A stretch of DNA of 64,000 bases, taken from positions 177,187,530-177,251,529 of the forward strand of contig CM063505.1 of the NCBI GenBank assembly GCA_032207245.1, given 5' to 3'. Under the pieces are notes generated by a model. That model was not told where the DNA came from. It saw only the letters and a list, made by a program, of their open reading frames with translations, and did no database searches. Below, piece after piece: positions 22,872-34,758 of the stretch. The DNA comes from Pardosa pseudoannulata (lineage: Eukaryota > Arthropoda > Arachnida > Araneae > Lycosidae). How positions within the stretch are numbered: the stretch's first letter is position 1; each line of letters opens with the position of its first letter. The position numbers and the translations under genes were made by a program.

Positions 22872-24030
22872 CCAAGAACTGGGAGAAGTTTGCACCATTC
22901 TAATTAATATTATTTTCAGACACTAGAAAACTTTTTTTTTTATATATATTCAGGGATATTCTTATTGATGCCAATGCAGAACAGTTGATTATATAATATT
23001 TTACCAGTGAAGCATTTTGCCATAAAGGTACCAGATGTCCAGATCCAAGATCCCATAAATTGAAAACCAATTTGATGTTTGAGATTAAAAAGATCATAAG
23101 TTTCAGATCATTTCGGTCGGTTTGTCATGCTTTTTTACACTCCTGTGGTAAATTCATCACAAGCTCCATCTCAAGTGAATATGCTCTCATTACAGTACTT
23201 GTAAAGTTCAGGATCAGTTACGTAAATATTCAGTTTTGACGTTTGTTAACATCATAAAACTTATCCATATGTGAGAGCACTTGAGATCTGACCTCGCGAA
23301 CTCAAAAGGGGCAGGAACCACTTGAAACCTGTGTATAGCGATACTGTCCATAACAATAAACCTGATAAAAATGTTAATTTTTTCCTTTCGGCATTCTTTA
23401 TTTACCCAATGCAAAATTACCGCGGAAAAAAAACATGATGATGATCTGTATTGTATTTGCATTTTAAATAAAGTTAAATTAGATTTCAAATTATATTCGA
23501 GGTATTAAATGCAAACTACGTGCATAAACATTGAATTCGCAAAAATGATACCACTATCTTTAAGGATATTTTTCTAAGTTTCCACAGTACTTTTAGAGAC
23601 AGATTTTACTTTATAAAGGTAAGATGATTCAAGAGAGAAAAAGGCAAGTAGCAGCGTGCGTTTGGACAAAGTAATTTAGTTTACGATTCTTTCTCATTAA
23701 GAAAGTTCTTCATTCTCACTTTTTTTTTTATCTTGCTGCATTGTTTTTGTGTGACGTTTAATAAATGTTCTGTTCTCTAAGCAACCAACTTGTTCCAATG
23801 AAATTCTAAAACAACTATTTTCTTCTGAAGTTTCTTGAGCAGCCTAAATTTTAAGTACAATTCCAGAAAACGTTTATAGATACTTTTAGACTCTACAGTA
23901 TATAATGATAGCAAAGATTTAAACTTAAAACTTTTAACACGTCTTAAAACTCTTTTGTTTTATTTATAAACTATTTTTTGTTCTTTTTTGTGTAAGAATT
24001 ATACAGTGCCAAGATAGGGTTTACTATAGA
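22872..24030. other. no gene seen
   Basis: Intron sequence. A moderately mixed patch at 23210-23500 has a short minus-strand frame without recognisable features. Confidence 0.4.
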
Positions 24031-24095
24031 GATCACATCTTTCAGAAACAATGGCTCGGTATGGTGCCGATGAAGTTCATTAAATGGATTAATCT

Positions 24096-24317
24096 GCCCA
24101 GAGCCCAGACCTGAACCTTATCGAGAACCTATGGGACGAGTTAGATCGCCGGATTAAGAGGTACCCTACCAGTCCAAAATCCGTGAAGGAACTTGTATGT
24201 CTATTCCAAGCCGGGTGGAAGACAGTACCACTAGCTGTAATACAAAGAATTTTGGAAATTATGCCCCGGAGGGTTCACGCTGTAATTGCCTCTCTTGAAG
24301 CCTCTACCAACTATTGA
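24096..24317 (+). pseudogene. Tc1-like transposase C-terminal remnant
   Basis: The frame reads AQSPDLNLIENLWDELDRRI then IKRYPTSPKSVKEL and ends EASTNY with a TGA stop. SPDLNLIENLW is the block holding the last catalytic acidic residues of Tc1/mariner transposases (family knowledge). Everything upstream is missing or shifted. After the stop, ATGTCCAAATACTTATTGG resembles a Tc1 terminal repeat, so the element probably ended near 24380, where a GT microsatellite begins. The fragment is on the strand opposite to stardust, inside its intron. Confidence 0.88.
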
Positions 24318-24377
24318 TTTTGAATAAAATTAGTTTTTCTTTTCTATCACAGATGTCCAAATACTTATTGGTAGACA

Positions 24378-24378
<1 letters not shown>

Positions 24379-24462
<84 letters not shown>

Positions 24463-24464
24463 GA
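24379..24464. repeat. (TG)n(TA)n(CA)n microsatellite
   Basis: TG, then TA, then CA repeats: the whole run is its own reverse complement in layout and could fold into a hairpin. Confidence 0.95.
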
Positions 24465-24679
24465 GAGATATATAAAAATGTAACACAAGAATTATACAAC
24501 TGCTGTTCACATTTGAAATTATAGCACCTATTATTTTTACTTGTCAGGGCTGTTGGACAAGGAGAAGCCTATGCTAATAGACTATTTAAGTAAATTACAG
24601 CCGCGCCATATTGGTAAAAAGAATAGGCACAGTTCATAACGAAACTTAAACTTTATTCATTACCAGCTAAAAATGAGAC

Positions 24680-24990
24680 CTTTACCAGTCAAAGACAAGC
24701 AGGAGAGTGACACGAAAAACACTTTGCTCTAACAGAGGTGTATCCAATATGGAAGGCAGATAGAATTTTCCCAATGGACCAAAAACTTAGTCAGCGAATT
24801 TAACTGTTAGGTCAGAAGAAAAGCTGAGCCATTTTTCGACGATAGCTGGAAACCGTGTTGAATGGTTTTTAAGAAAATATTTAAGTGAAATTATTTTGAT
24901 AAATTACATATATATATATCCGGGCATGTAGGATTTTTGCCAACCTTAGTTGGTACTGCTGATAAAATGCAACATCATTAAATATTTATT
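24680..24990. repeat. direct repeat, copy 1
   Basis: Shares blocks ACACGAAAAACACTTTGCTC, GCGAATTTAACTGTTAGGTC and AAGAAAATATTTAAGTGAAA with copy 2 at 25045-25560, in the same orientation. It lacks about 140 bases present in copy 2. Confidence 0.85.
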
Positions 24991-25044
24991 ATTTAATACA
25001 TTTAATTAATATTTTATTTAATGCCCTTATAATTTTTTACCAGA

Positions 25045-25397
25045 CAACAGCAGACAAGAGAATGACACGAAAAACACTTTGCTCGAACAGAGGTGTACCC
25101 AAGAGCGAAGACAGATAGAATTTTCCCAAGGGACAAGAAACTTAGTCAGCGAATTTAACTGTTAGGTCAGGAGAAAAGCTGAGCCATTTGCCGGCGACAG
25201 CTGGAAAACGTGTTGAATGGACAGAAAATTTACATCTATTGGACAGAAAGCTTTGGGAAATGTATTGGAAGAATTTTAAGTCGAGGACACTCCTTTGATT
25301 AAGACATTTTGAGGCTGAGAAAATAGATTTTAAGGAAATAGAATGGGAGAGAGGAGGTTTTTAAGAAAATATTTAAGTGAAATAATTTTGATAAATT

Positions 25398-25495
<98 letters not shown>

Positions 25496-25560
25496 TAGCA
25501 CGTAGGGTTTTTGTCACCCTTGGTCGGTACTGCTGGTAAAACGTAACATCATCAAATATT
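25045..25560. repeat. direct repeat, copy 2, with microsatellite
   Basis: Second copy of 24680-24990. It holds an additional segment (about 25220-25355), and where copy 1 has a short TATATA run it carries a long (CA)n(TA)n at 25399-25494. It ends at the piggyBac-like insertion. Confidence 0.85.
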
Positions 25561-25562
25561 TA

Positions 25563-26135
25563 TTAACCCCTTCCGGTACGATTTAATAATGAAAAACTGT
25601 GCGTGAAGTAACCATTTATTTTTTATTTAAAAAAACTTGTTTCATTTTAGAATTCTTACATATTCCTAATTAAAATCCACTTTTTACAAAGTGTTAAATA
25701 ATATCAGAAAAGGTATAATTAAGAAAATATCAAAGCAAAACATTAATAAAGTATACAGATAATAGTCTTCAAGCTAGTGGTACTTTTCAAAACAAAGTGC
25801 AAAGGAATACTGAATTGTTTATACCTCTAGGGAGTCTCAGTTCTAATTTGATTCTTGTAACACACACGGTATTTCTTAGTAGGATTTCTTTTATTCTGAC
25901 TCATCAATTTGGCAGTGACTTGTACCAAGAAATTCTAAGTAAACAATATGCAATAGTGACCTGGTATTTCCACAAGTAACAAAAGTCTTGCTAAATTCAG
26001 TATACTAGAAATTATAAACTAATTATCATATTTAACACTAACTTTAGTCGCATGACGAGTGTAGCTCGTCATTGTGGGGTATGCAATGAAAAACCAATGA
26101 CGAGCTAGACTCGTCATTTGAACGGAAGGGGTTAA
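25563..26135 (-). mobile_element. piggyBac-like element, non-autonomous 3' part
   Basis: The left end TTAACCCCTTCCGGTACG and the reversed right end TTAACCCCTTCCGTTCAAAT form terminal repeats at TTAA sites. Near the right end two short palindromes (GACGAGTGTAGCTCGTC and GACGAGCTAGACTCGTC) act as subterminal repeats. The interior resembles 42189-42757, whose minus frame keeps a cysteine motif of piggyBac transposases, so this is a deletion derivative. Confidence 0.85.
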
Positions 26136-26185
26136 TTAATCCTATTATTTACTTTGTTTTCACTTCTCCTTATCGACTTATACTA

Positions 26186-26195
26186 TATATATATA

Positions 26196-26257
<62 letters not shown>

Positions 26258-26262
26258 ATATA
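26186..26262. repeat. (TA)n microsatellite
   Basis: TA repeats with one TTTA interruption. Confidence 0.95.
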
Positions 26263-27422
26263 CATATACATTCTAAACTATCAGACCTGCGTACAGAAAA
26301 AAGCCATTAAATACATATGGTAATAAGACGACGGAGAAATATAATAATTCAGCAAGTTTAGATTTTTCCCTTTTCCCAATAAAACCAGATTTCCCAAGTC
26401 TCGGCATATTTAAAGGGAATGCTGCATACTAAAATAAGCGGTCTATTTCGCCTTGACAGACGAAAAAGAAGTGGTGACAGGAAGAGGGCAGAACTCCAGT
26501 CTCTCGCGGAGTGGACTGCAATTGAATTACGTATTTTCGAAGGGATTTCACGGAACTTTTTTTTTGTATATATATCAGCAGATGTGAGCTCTTAGTAAAA
26601 AAGAAAAATCATTGATTCGGTCTTTCCCGTTTCTTGGTTGTCCGAGGAAATATCATCAATTTCGGATGCGAAAGTAAAAAAAGCCCGCCTGGTCTTACTT
26701 TTAGACGAATGTTTCGAACTGGTCCAGATGTTTTGCTTCACTTAGAAAAAAATTCTACAATCGAAGAATTTAGTTACAAAGTGAAAAATAAGGAGGGGGG
26801 TTAATCCCGACTTTTAATCCATTTGAAATCAAAGAATGGATAAAGAGAAAAAAAAATTTAAACCTGAAGAGTTATGATGTCCTCACAAATACCAGATTTT
26901 TATTTCGAATTATGTTTAAGGAATACTTTAAGTTCTTAACACTTTAGTTCTAATAAGAGATTTGAAAGAAAATTTTCAATTTTACAACTCCTCTTCAACC
27001 TCCACTCAAAATACAGTTTTCTTTTTTTTTTTGTTTAAATTAATTTTACAATTTACACTAAATCACAAATTTGTGATGAAAATCACACTCAGTTTATTTA
27101 ATTTGTGATTAAGTGAATGTTTCAGTCTATTTAGTATGAATGTTATGTGTTTCCTTTGTGTTTTCTTTGTTAATTCAATTAGATTTTAAATATTCAATTT
27201 TTGTAAAATTTTTCCTCAAAATGTTGTTTTTGTTTATGTATCAATTTGTTGAGTTACGATCCCCTCGCCAGATTTCAAACGCCACGCTGGAAGCACGCCA
27301 CGCACGCAAGCTGCAAGCACGCCAATTTCGCCAAATGTGGTTGAAGCACCAACAAGATCCATGATTAGAAACAGGAGAGTGGACTAAGAAGAGGAGTTGT
27401 AAAAAAAAACGATGAAACTGTG
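26263..27422. other. no gene seen
   Basis: Intron sequence. 26440-26700 is less AT-rich, with no repeat or coding signal I recognise. A short repeat of CACGC(C/A)AGC words lies at 27285-27325. Confidence 0.4.
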
Positions 27423-27596
27423 GCCGAACGATGGCCGAATGGTTAGGGTGCTGGCCTTCGGAACTGAAGTTCGTGGGTTCGAATCCCACAGTGGCATGGA
27501 TGTTCGTAGCCTTTCGGAATTGGCTTTAAGCAGTAGGTCCCGGTCTCATTAGCCCTCGTGTTGCAAAAAGTAGACCGTAGCGCTCCAAACCAAACC
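27423..27596 (+). mobile_element. SINE family A, full length, plus strand
   Basis: Begins GCCGAACGATGGCCGAATGG, B box GGTTCGAATCCC, ends CGCTCCAAACCAAACC. It is the only copy on the plus strand and one of the best preserved. Confidence 0.9.
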
Positions 27597-28755
27597 GATG
27601 AAACTGTGCAATGCCAAGTGCACTGAAGATAAATAAGATGAGAAGGAAAATGTCTTTTAATTTTTTCATTTAATATTTACTTAGTAATTTTCTCGTTAAT
27701 TTTTACATTTCATTTGTTCCAATGCATTTCCAAGGCAATAATTTTCTTTCATAATTTCTTCAACAGTCTAAATTTCAGGACCAATTCGATAAAACTTTTA
27801 TAAATACTCTAGAGCTAGTCATGGTAATCATCAATGTATTAATTTGCGTCTTATGGAATAAAGTCACTTAATTTCATAAGAAGCCTCTAAAATTTTCATC
27901 AGTATTTATGAGTATTTAGTAAATTACAAAACATGTTAAATTTTTATAAAATAGATAGTCACCCGCAGGTATACTAATGCCAAAAAAGCGGTTCCTAACA
28001 GACACTGAAACTGGATTAGGTTTCTCCCTCTGGTTTGTCTCTCTTTTTTCCCCCAGTGGCTATTGAAAATATTCTCAAAATCCGAGTGTAATAGAACTTT
28101 CTCTGCCTCATTTTGACTTTAAACAACTTTAAAAGCTATTAGTGCTGTAAAAAATTAGAAATAATAAACACTTCATACATAAATATATTTCTGCATATGT
28201 TCCAACTTACGCCGTAAAAGTATTAAATTTCTTATAATACTGAAAATCAAAATCAGCATACGAGTGGAATAAAATTCATATCAGCAGCAATACCAACAAT
28301 AAAATGCAAATCACCGCCCAAATAGATGTTGCCATTCTTAAAGGGCTAAAAACATTTACTATCACCTGCCTATAAATAATTACTGAATTTATATAATCAT
28401 CTCACCCTTTTCAAGTTATTCCCAAATTCACAATATAAAATAATTAACCAAAATATTAAGAAATGCTAAAACATTACATTATGTAAAATTCATCCACATA
28501 CAGTAAAAAGATTAGTGCTGCTACTACAGTTGAATATTAAATAACTTTTTTAAAATAAGAAGTGTAATTAAAAATACTTAGAATAAATTATAAATAAAAC
28601 TAGAAATAAATTAAATTACTCATTTCCATTTATGTTAATTAAATATTAATATAATAAATTATTAAGTTAAACAATAAAACTATTGCAGCTTATTTAATGG
28701 ATTTTGGTAATTTATTTTTACAATGTTTTAATAACTAGACCCAAGATATTAAAAA

Positions 28756-28757
<2 letters not shown>
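27597..28757. other. no gene seen
   Basis: Very AT-rich intron sequence with no recognisable element. Confidence 0.4.

Positions 28758-28760
<3 letters not shown>

Positions 28761-28845
<85 letters not shown>
28761..28845. repeat. (TA)n microsatellite
   Basis: About 85 bases of TA. Confidence 0.96.
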
Positions 28846-28848
<3 letters not shown>

Positions 28849-29109
28849 CGTCCTTTCATAAAAGGATAGATGTACTGAAAAAGAAAGTATAAAATTCAGG
28901 AAAATTTGGGATACACAATAAATTTTCCACAGTATCAAAGAACCATCTGATAGTCTTATCGAGGAAAGGGGGAGAGATAAAGTATATTTTGGGTACAAAA
29001 TTACAACGACAAGAGAAATGCCATTGTGAAACTACAATTAAGATGATGCCACGTCTGTGTTTGCAGGCATAGTGTGACAAAATCTAATATTTTTTCGCCA
29101 TCATTACTC

Positions 29110-30205
29110 AGGCGAATCAAAGGTGATAAGCTCTCGGGGGATGTCATCTTTCGAGTCTTCCGTGGTCCTTTCATTACATAAAACAATTTCACTGGGAGTG
29201 CCCGAACAGAGCTGACAAATGAACCGCGACAGATACCAGTATCAGCATTGCGTTTAACAGATGGAGAAATTCGATTCTCATTTTCTGTTTATCAATCTAA
29301 CAATCGATTACGGACTCATATGCATGATTTCTTTCTTTTTTGTTTCCTCTTTGAGAATGAATATTTTTTAAATACGTGGTAACTGGAGCATCATCTATTG
29401 AGAAACTGTAAAATTTTTAAACAATTGTCTGACAGAAAATCCTAATTCTAATACGATAATATCGTTGGTTCTTTGAGATTCCTTCGAACAGTCTCAAAGT
29501 GCGTTCTATACATACATATATTTTGTCCGTAATTGCAGACTCCTTGGAATATTTCGTGACGGTTGAGGAGGTTTAAGGACATAAATCTATTTCGACAAGT
29601 TTGAATTCTAATCTTACAAAATACTTGTGACACCATTTTGTTAAAAAAACTGTACCAACAGCTCCTGGAGAGATACGGTCTACGGCAGTGCTTCTCAACG
29701 TGTGACATTTGGGTTTTCAAAAGTTCCTTTTAACCCTTTGAAACTAGGTATTATGTTATATGCACAACTTGCTCTATTTTTCTTAAGATCCATTTCAGTA
29801 GCTTGCATTCGATACCTACTTTCAGCTTAGTGAACTTGACTAAAATAAAATTTTCTGCTTTTTACTATCTCAAAAATTTACTTTATCAGTTTATGCCATT
29901 TAAAAAAATCTACTTTATTTAAAATTTTTTTTTTTAATTTATTATAACAGAGCCTGTATCTGAGCGGAGCTGGTCTAGGCAAGATCATTATAAGTGGGAC
30001 CTCAATGGGTTCAATTCCTGGAAACTCCAGTTACTAAATATGTTCACCATGCGGGGGGAGGGGATATCGGATATTTAAAAGTGACTCGGAGGGTCATGGT
30101 GCAAAAAAGGTTGAAAAGTACTGGTCTATGAGGGAGTGTTGGCGGTATTCAGGATTTTGAAAATATATATTTTTGACTGGTTTTTATCCTTTTTAGTTTG
30201 ATTTA
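29110..30205 (+). repeat. inverted repeat arm 1, interrupted by a hAT element
   Basis: Matches the reverse complement of 33545-34758 from CAGGCGAATCAAAGG to about TTTTTAGTTTGATTTA, with shared words such as CAACAGCTCCTGGAG (CAACATCTCCTGGAG in arm 2) and GGCGGTATTCAGG. The match is broken by the hAT at 29686-30123. Family unknown; no coding frame. Confidence 0.8.
29686..30123. mobile_element. hAT-like MITE inside arm 1
   Basis: The left end CAGTGCTTCTCAACGTGTG and reversed right end CAGTACTTTTCAACC are classic hAT termini. The flanks GTCTACGG (29678-29685) and GTCTATGA (30124-30131) match at 6 of 8, an 8-base target duplication. Inside, GGTTCAATTCCTGG at about 30009 is a B-box-like word, perhaps a captured tRNA-like fragment. 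Confidence 0.85.
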
Positions 30206-31882
30206 CTCCTTTCATATACACATACATAAATAAATACATACATGCATAATACAAAAATACATACATAATCAAATGTTTGTATACACACATACATACATAC
30301 ACACACGCACACACATATATTTATATATAGTGGAAATTACTGAGAAACAAAAACTTAGCAAAACATAGAACTATAAAAAACAAAAGTTTAATAATGTATA
30401 AAATGAAAATGTATAACAGATTATTATATTTTTATACATACTGGGCGATGTATTGATACATGTCGCGAAATATTGAACTGCCTCGAGACACCGATTTCCA
30501 AATTTTCATTTCGGCGATGTTTAATTATGTTGTGGAACGAACGCCGATTTAGCTAAATCGTTTTAAGATTCTCCACCGATCTCTGATATGGAATTGTCTT
30601 TCCCATATCCTGACAGTAACAGCGGGGGCACGATATAGTGTTCTCGAAGGTCACGTTCCGATACACAAATATCGTGTTTCTGATATTCTGACTTGTAACA
30701 GCTTGTGTGATATATCAAGATTGCCGATTTATCGACATCGGTAAATCATTTTTCCAAACTTGCTAAGAGGAGTTACAGCGATACTTGTCATAGCGTTCCT
30801 TGATATTCGAACATCGTCTTTTGATAACCAACATTGTACGACGAAAACGAGCGTGCGCGATATAAATGATTGCTGGTTGATTCACATCATGAAATAATTT
30901 TTTCTGAGTACGGGCACGTATAGATGTTATAGAAAAGTTTGATTAGTAATACTAGTAGGGCAGAAAAATTTCTTAATTGGACCTAATCACTAAACATAGA
31001 ATTAACTCCCTTCTTAACCCAAATTGCAGAGCTACTTGTATTTTTGATGTAAAATAAAAATTGTATTCAAGTATGCATAATCAAGCTCTTTCATCAATTT
31101 TAACGGGGTAAAATACTTCTGAAAAACAGGTTTCTAAAATTTTTATATTTTAGGCATATTGTATAATGAAATATTTAAAAAAGCTTAAAAATTATTAATT
31201 TTAATGTGTTATTCGACATATCGTTAAATCGCGAAATAAATATGATTAAATATCGAGATGCAACAATATCTCTCAGTCCTAGTTTTTTATTATTAATAAT
31301 AGAACAGCTAAACATTTATAACTGTACATAAATAATTATACCGATAATAACCAATAAACTATGTAGTAATAACATATTTACGATAGTCAAGCACTTATAT
31401 TGCAATAACGAATTTATATTTTAATTTAATGTATTTTAACAAATAAAGAATGGAATTTTAATGCACGTTTTCTATAACCTAAATATTTTATTTAACAACG
31501 AAATGCCAATAGCAAAAAAGAGTCCATGACAGATTCAATTAAAAATAAGCTAAACGTCAAGCTTAATTCTTCATAAAAAACGAAGTCGAAGTTTTTTAAA
31601 ATATTATTCTTTAAAGAACAATATTTTGAAATACAACGATGGAAAACAACACATTTTTCCCTCTTGGTATTAATTCACAGTTTTATCTAAATCATTTGAT
31701 ATAATGACAGGCGTTAAATTTTCCATTTAAACGATTCTGAGTCCATAACCGCCGATTCAAAACCCACGGGATATCATCTTTTGGAAAATTAAAAGAAAGA
31801 AAGCCATTTCAAATTAATGCTAGAGGGAATAAACTACTTAGTCAGTTATTCATGGAATAAATTATCATTAAACAGACAAACG

Positions 31883-31973
<91 letters not shown>

Positions 31974-33544
31974 GATCCAGTTTTAAGGCGAATTGAATAA
32001 TTAGTCCTTCCTAGTAAAAACACTTATTTATTTACTTTCCGTTTCAGTCATGGCTTGCACAATTTGCATTTATTCGTGGCGAAGATAAACGTGGAAAGGT
32101 GTTGACAGCTCCATGTCCACGCGCTAACTGACTCTTATTGGTTTGCAAACTCATCAAATGCTTCCAAAATGCCTGATCGGATTATCCTAAAAGCTTACGC
32201 GAGCGTGGGTCTTTTTCATTTATTTTATTATTGTAAAAGAGTTCCCTTTATAAAATCGTTTGTAACTCTTACGTGAGTTGTAAACGATTTCCAACTACCC
32301 CTTTTTTAGATCTCTCACTCACTCACTCTCATTCTCTCTCTCTCCCTCCCCCTCCCTCTCTCTCTCTCTCACACACACACTCACACACACATACAGAAAT
32401 TTTATGTATAGTGTATCTATACACTTATGAGACGCCTTAAACATGGAGTGGAAAATTTAATAAAAAAGCGTCGTCTAATCAAAAGATAGGAGCGAGGGTT
32501 ATCATACATACAGGTGAAAGATTTGAAGCTGATAAAAGCATGTAAATCGACTTTCACCGGCAACAACCAGCGTGCGGATTTAACTTTATGAGAAAATACT
32601 ATCGTCCAAGCATATAGTTATATTGCATAGACACGCCATCTAGACAATACAATCGTTAAAATATCTCTCGATTTTATGTGAAAACCCCTTCTCGCCGGTG
32701 AGTAAGCCCGAAAAGAAATGGGCTAAATATTTGTATAGCTTGCGTTACTTTTTGTTGAATTAAGAATAAATGCTACTAGTAATCGCCCAATGTTCAACTG
32801 TAAATATCTATATGGTGTTTCGTTTCCCAGTATAAATTCATTTAAAGAAATACAGAAATAAATTAGCAAGCTCACACCAAATCTACTGGCAGTCGTCGTG
32901 CAAATTTCTAAAAAGAGCCTTTATGTATTAACTATATTAGGGGGAATATTCCTCATAATAAACTCTTAAAATGTAGTTTTACTGACATTACAATAACTTG
33001 AAATTTTTTAAATGTACGAACATTTTATGCTCTCCTACAACCTACACTCAAACACAACTACAAAGAATTAGATATTTATATAATATAAAAACGTTGCAAG
33101 CAAAGTGAAATAGCATACTAAACATATCTAACACTAAATGAACTCATACTATCACAAAAATGACAAATACTACTCAATTTTTTTCAATTCTAGCAGTCAA
33201 CAACAGATGCAAAATAAGGAAAAAGCAATTTGTCGACCGCGTCTACCATCATACACGTATTGGCATGACGTGTTTTCATGTGTGGACATGTTCGAACAAA
33301 ACAATAATTTGCTTGTCCAGACTAGACAGCAAAACGGACTGCTTGTTTTACTGATACCTAGAATTTTGACCATTACCACAAATTTCATAAAAAGTAGAAA
33401 CTGATTGGGTTGTTTTTAGTAAAATATTCTTTTCCGTTTAAAATATCTTTTTTTTTTTAATGGAAGAGCTCAGCACCACACGACTTTGCAGGTTGTGGAT
33501 CACCGCGGGTCTGCAGACTTATTGATGAATATTTGGAAAATCGT
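30206..33544. other. spacer between inverted arms; putative hAT remnant and microsatellites
   Basis: At 30440-31285 a block rich in CGATAT words starts ACTGGGCGATGTATTGATAC and ends with a loosely inverted CTCGATATTT-type sequence. It may be a decayed hAT element; no target duplication found. A (TA)n(GT)n run covers 31888-31967 and a CT/CA-rich run 32310-32395. Around 32252-32290 AAATCGTTT..AAACGATTT forms a near-perfect palindrome. No protein-like frame. Confidence 0.4.
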
Positions 33545-33653
33545 AATCAAATGGATGCTACTACCTAGAGATAAAACTACAGTCAAATGCAGATGACTTC
33601 AAAACCTGAATACCGCCTAACAAAAACCCTGTTACAGCTAACACTCCCTAGAC

Positions 33654-34133
33654 CAGGGATGGGCCAACTCCGGCCCGTCGGAAAATTTATTCCGACCCGC
33701 GGTAGAATTTTAAGTTGCCGGTCCGAGGCAAATTAAAAGAAATATATTTATGCATTATATATCCATCTCCTTTTCTACTTTGCTTAAATATTATATCCCA
33801 AATTTATTATCTCCCGCTCAGAAGATCAGCGGTATATTTGCTTCTTATATGTGAACAAGTGTTTTCAACTTTGAACCTTAGAAAGTATAATTTCAGAAGT
33901 AGACTGACAGATGAGCATTTAGCATCGTTCCTTAAAATCAGTATATCTCACTTCGAACCTCAGTATAAGGAACTTTTAAAAATGAAATCGCAATTTCATT
34001 CATCTCGTTAACGTATTTAAACCGTTAGATACTTGTATATTGTTTTTAAAATTTTAGAAAAATTTATCTTGGCCCGCCAAACTTATTTTCTTCCGATTTT
34101 TGGCCTGCTGCTGAAAAAGTTTGTCCATCCGTG
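33654..34133 (+). mobile_element. hAT element remnant inside arm 2
   Basis: The left end CAGGGATGGGCCAACTCCGGC and the reversed right end CACGGATGGACAAACTTTTTC are hAT termini of the GGCCCGC type linked to GTF2IRD2/ZBED-like transposases. The 8-base flanks CCCTAGAC and TCCTCCAG match poorly, so the target duplication is decayed or one side has been rearranged. Confidence 0.8.
33850..34011 (+). pseudogene. hAT transposase dimerisation-domain remnant
   Basis: The frame reads CEQVFSTLNLRKYNFRSRLT then DEHLASFLKISISHFEPQYK, followed by ELLKMKSQFHSSR and a stop. CEQ.FS..N..K...RSRLTDEHL is the C-terminal dimerisation region of hAT transposases (family knowledge). The catalytic core is absent. It lies inside hAT element 33654-34133. 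Confidence 0.85.
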
Positions 34134-34285
34134 TCCTCCAGGAGATGTTGGATACAGCCCTCTAGACAAATAGTGCCATAAGCATCTTGTAAGATTACAA
34201 TTCAAACTTGTCGAAATAGATTTTTGTTCTAAAACCTCCTCCACCACAACGAAAATTAAGGAGTTTTAAAATCTATAATTACGGG

Positions 34286-34289
<4 letters not shown>

Positions 34290-34371
<82 letters not shown>
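34290..34371. repeat. (TA)n microsatellite
   Basis: About 80 bases of TA within inverted arm 2. Confidence 0.96.
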
Positions 34372-34758
34372 CAGGTGCCTTTAGGCTGTGCGAAAGAATC
34401 TCAACCAACGTATTATCGTATCATATTATGATTTTGTCAGACAATTCTATCAATTGTTTAAAAAATTTACAGTTTCTCACTAGATGACGCTCCAGTTACC
34501 ACGAATATAGAAAATTTTCAACTTCTTAAAAAGTAATGTAAAGGAGTCTGTAATCGATTATTACACTGATAAGCAAAAAACGAAAATCTAATTTCTCCAT
34601 CTGTTAAACGAAACGCAATACTGATACGGGTATTCGGTCACGGTTCATTTGTCAGTGCTGTTTGAGATCTTCGGGTGAAATTGTTTTATGTAAGTAGTAG
34701 ATTCCAGAAAGTTGGAAAGATGACTTCCCATGGGATCTCATCGTCTTTGATCCGCCTT

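Larger units (their letters stand above)
33545..34758 (-). repeat. inverted repeat arm 2, interrupted by a hAT element
   Basis: Reverse-complement partner of 29110-30205, with the conserved blocks in the same relative order. It holds the hAT at 33654-34133 and a (TA)n at 34290-34371 where arm 1 has only ACATACATATATTTTG. Confidence 0.8.
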
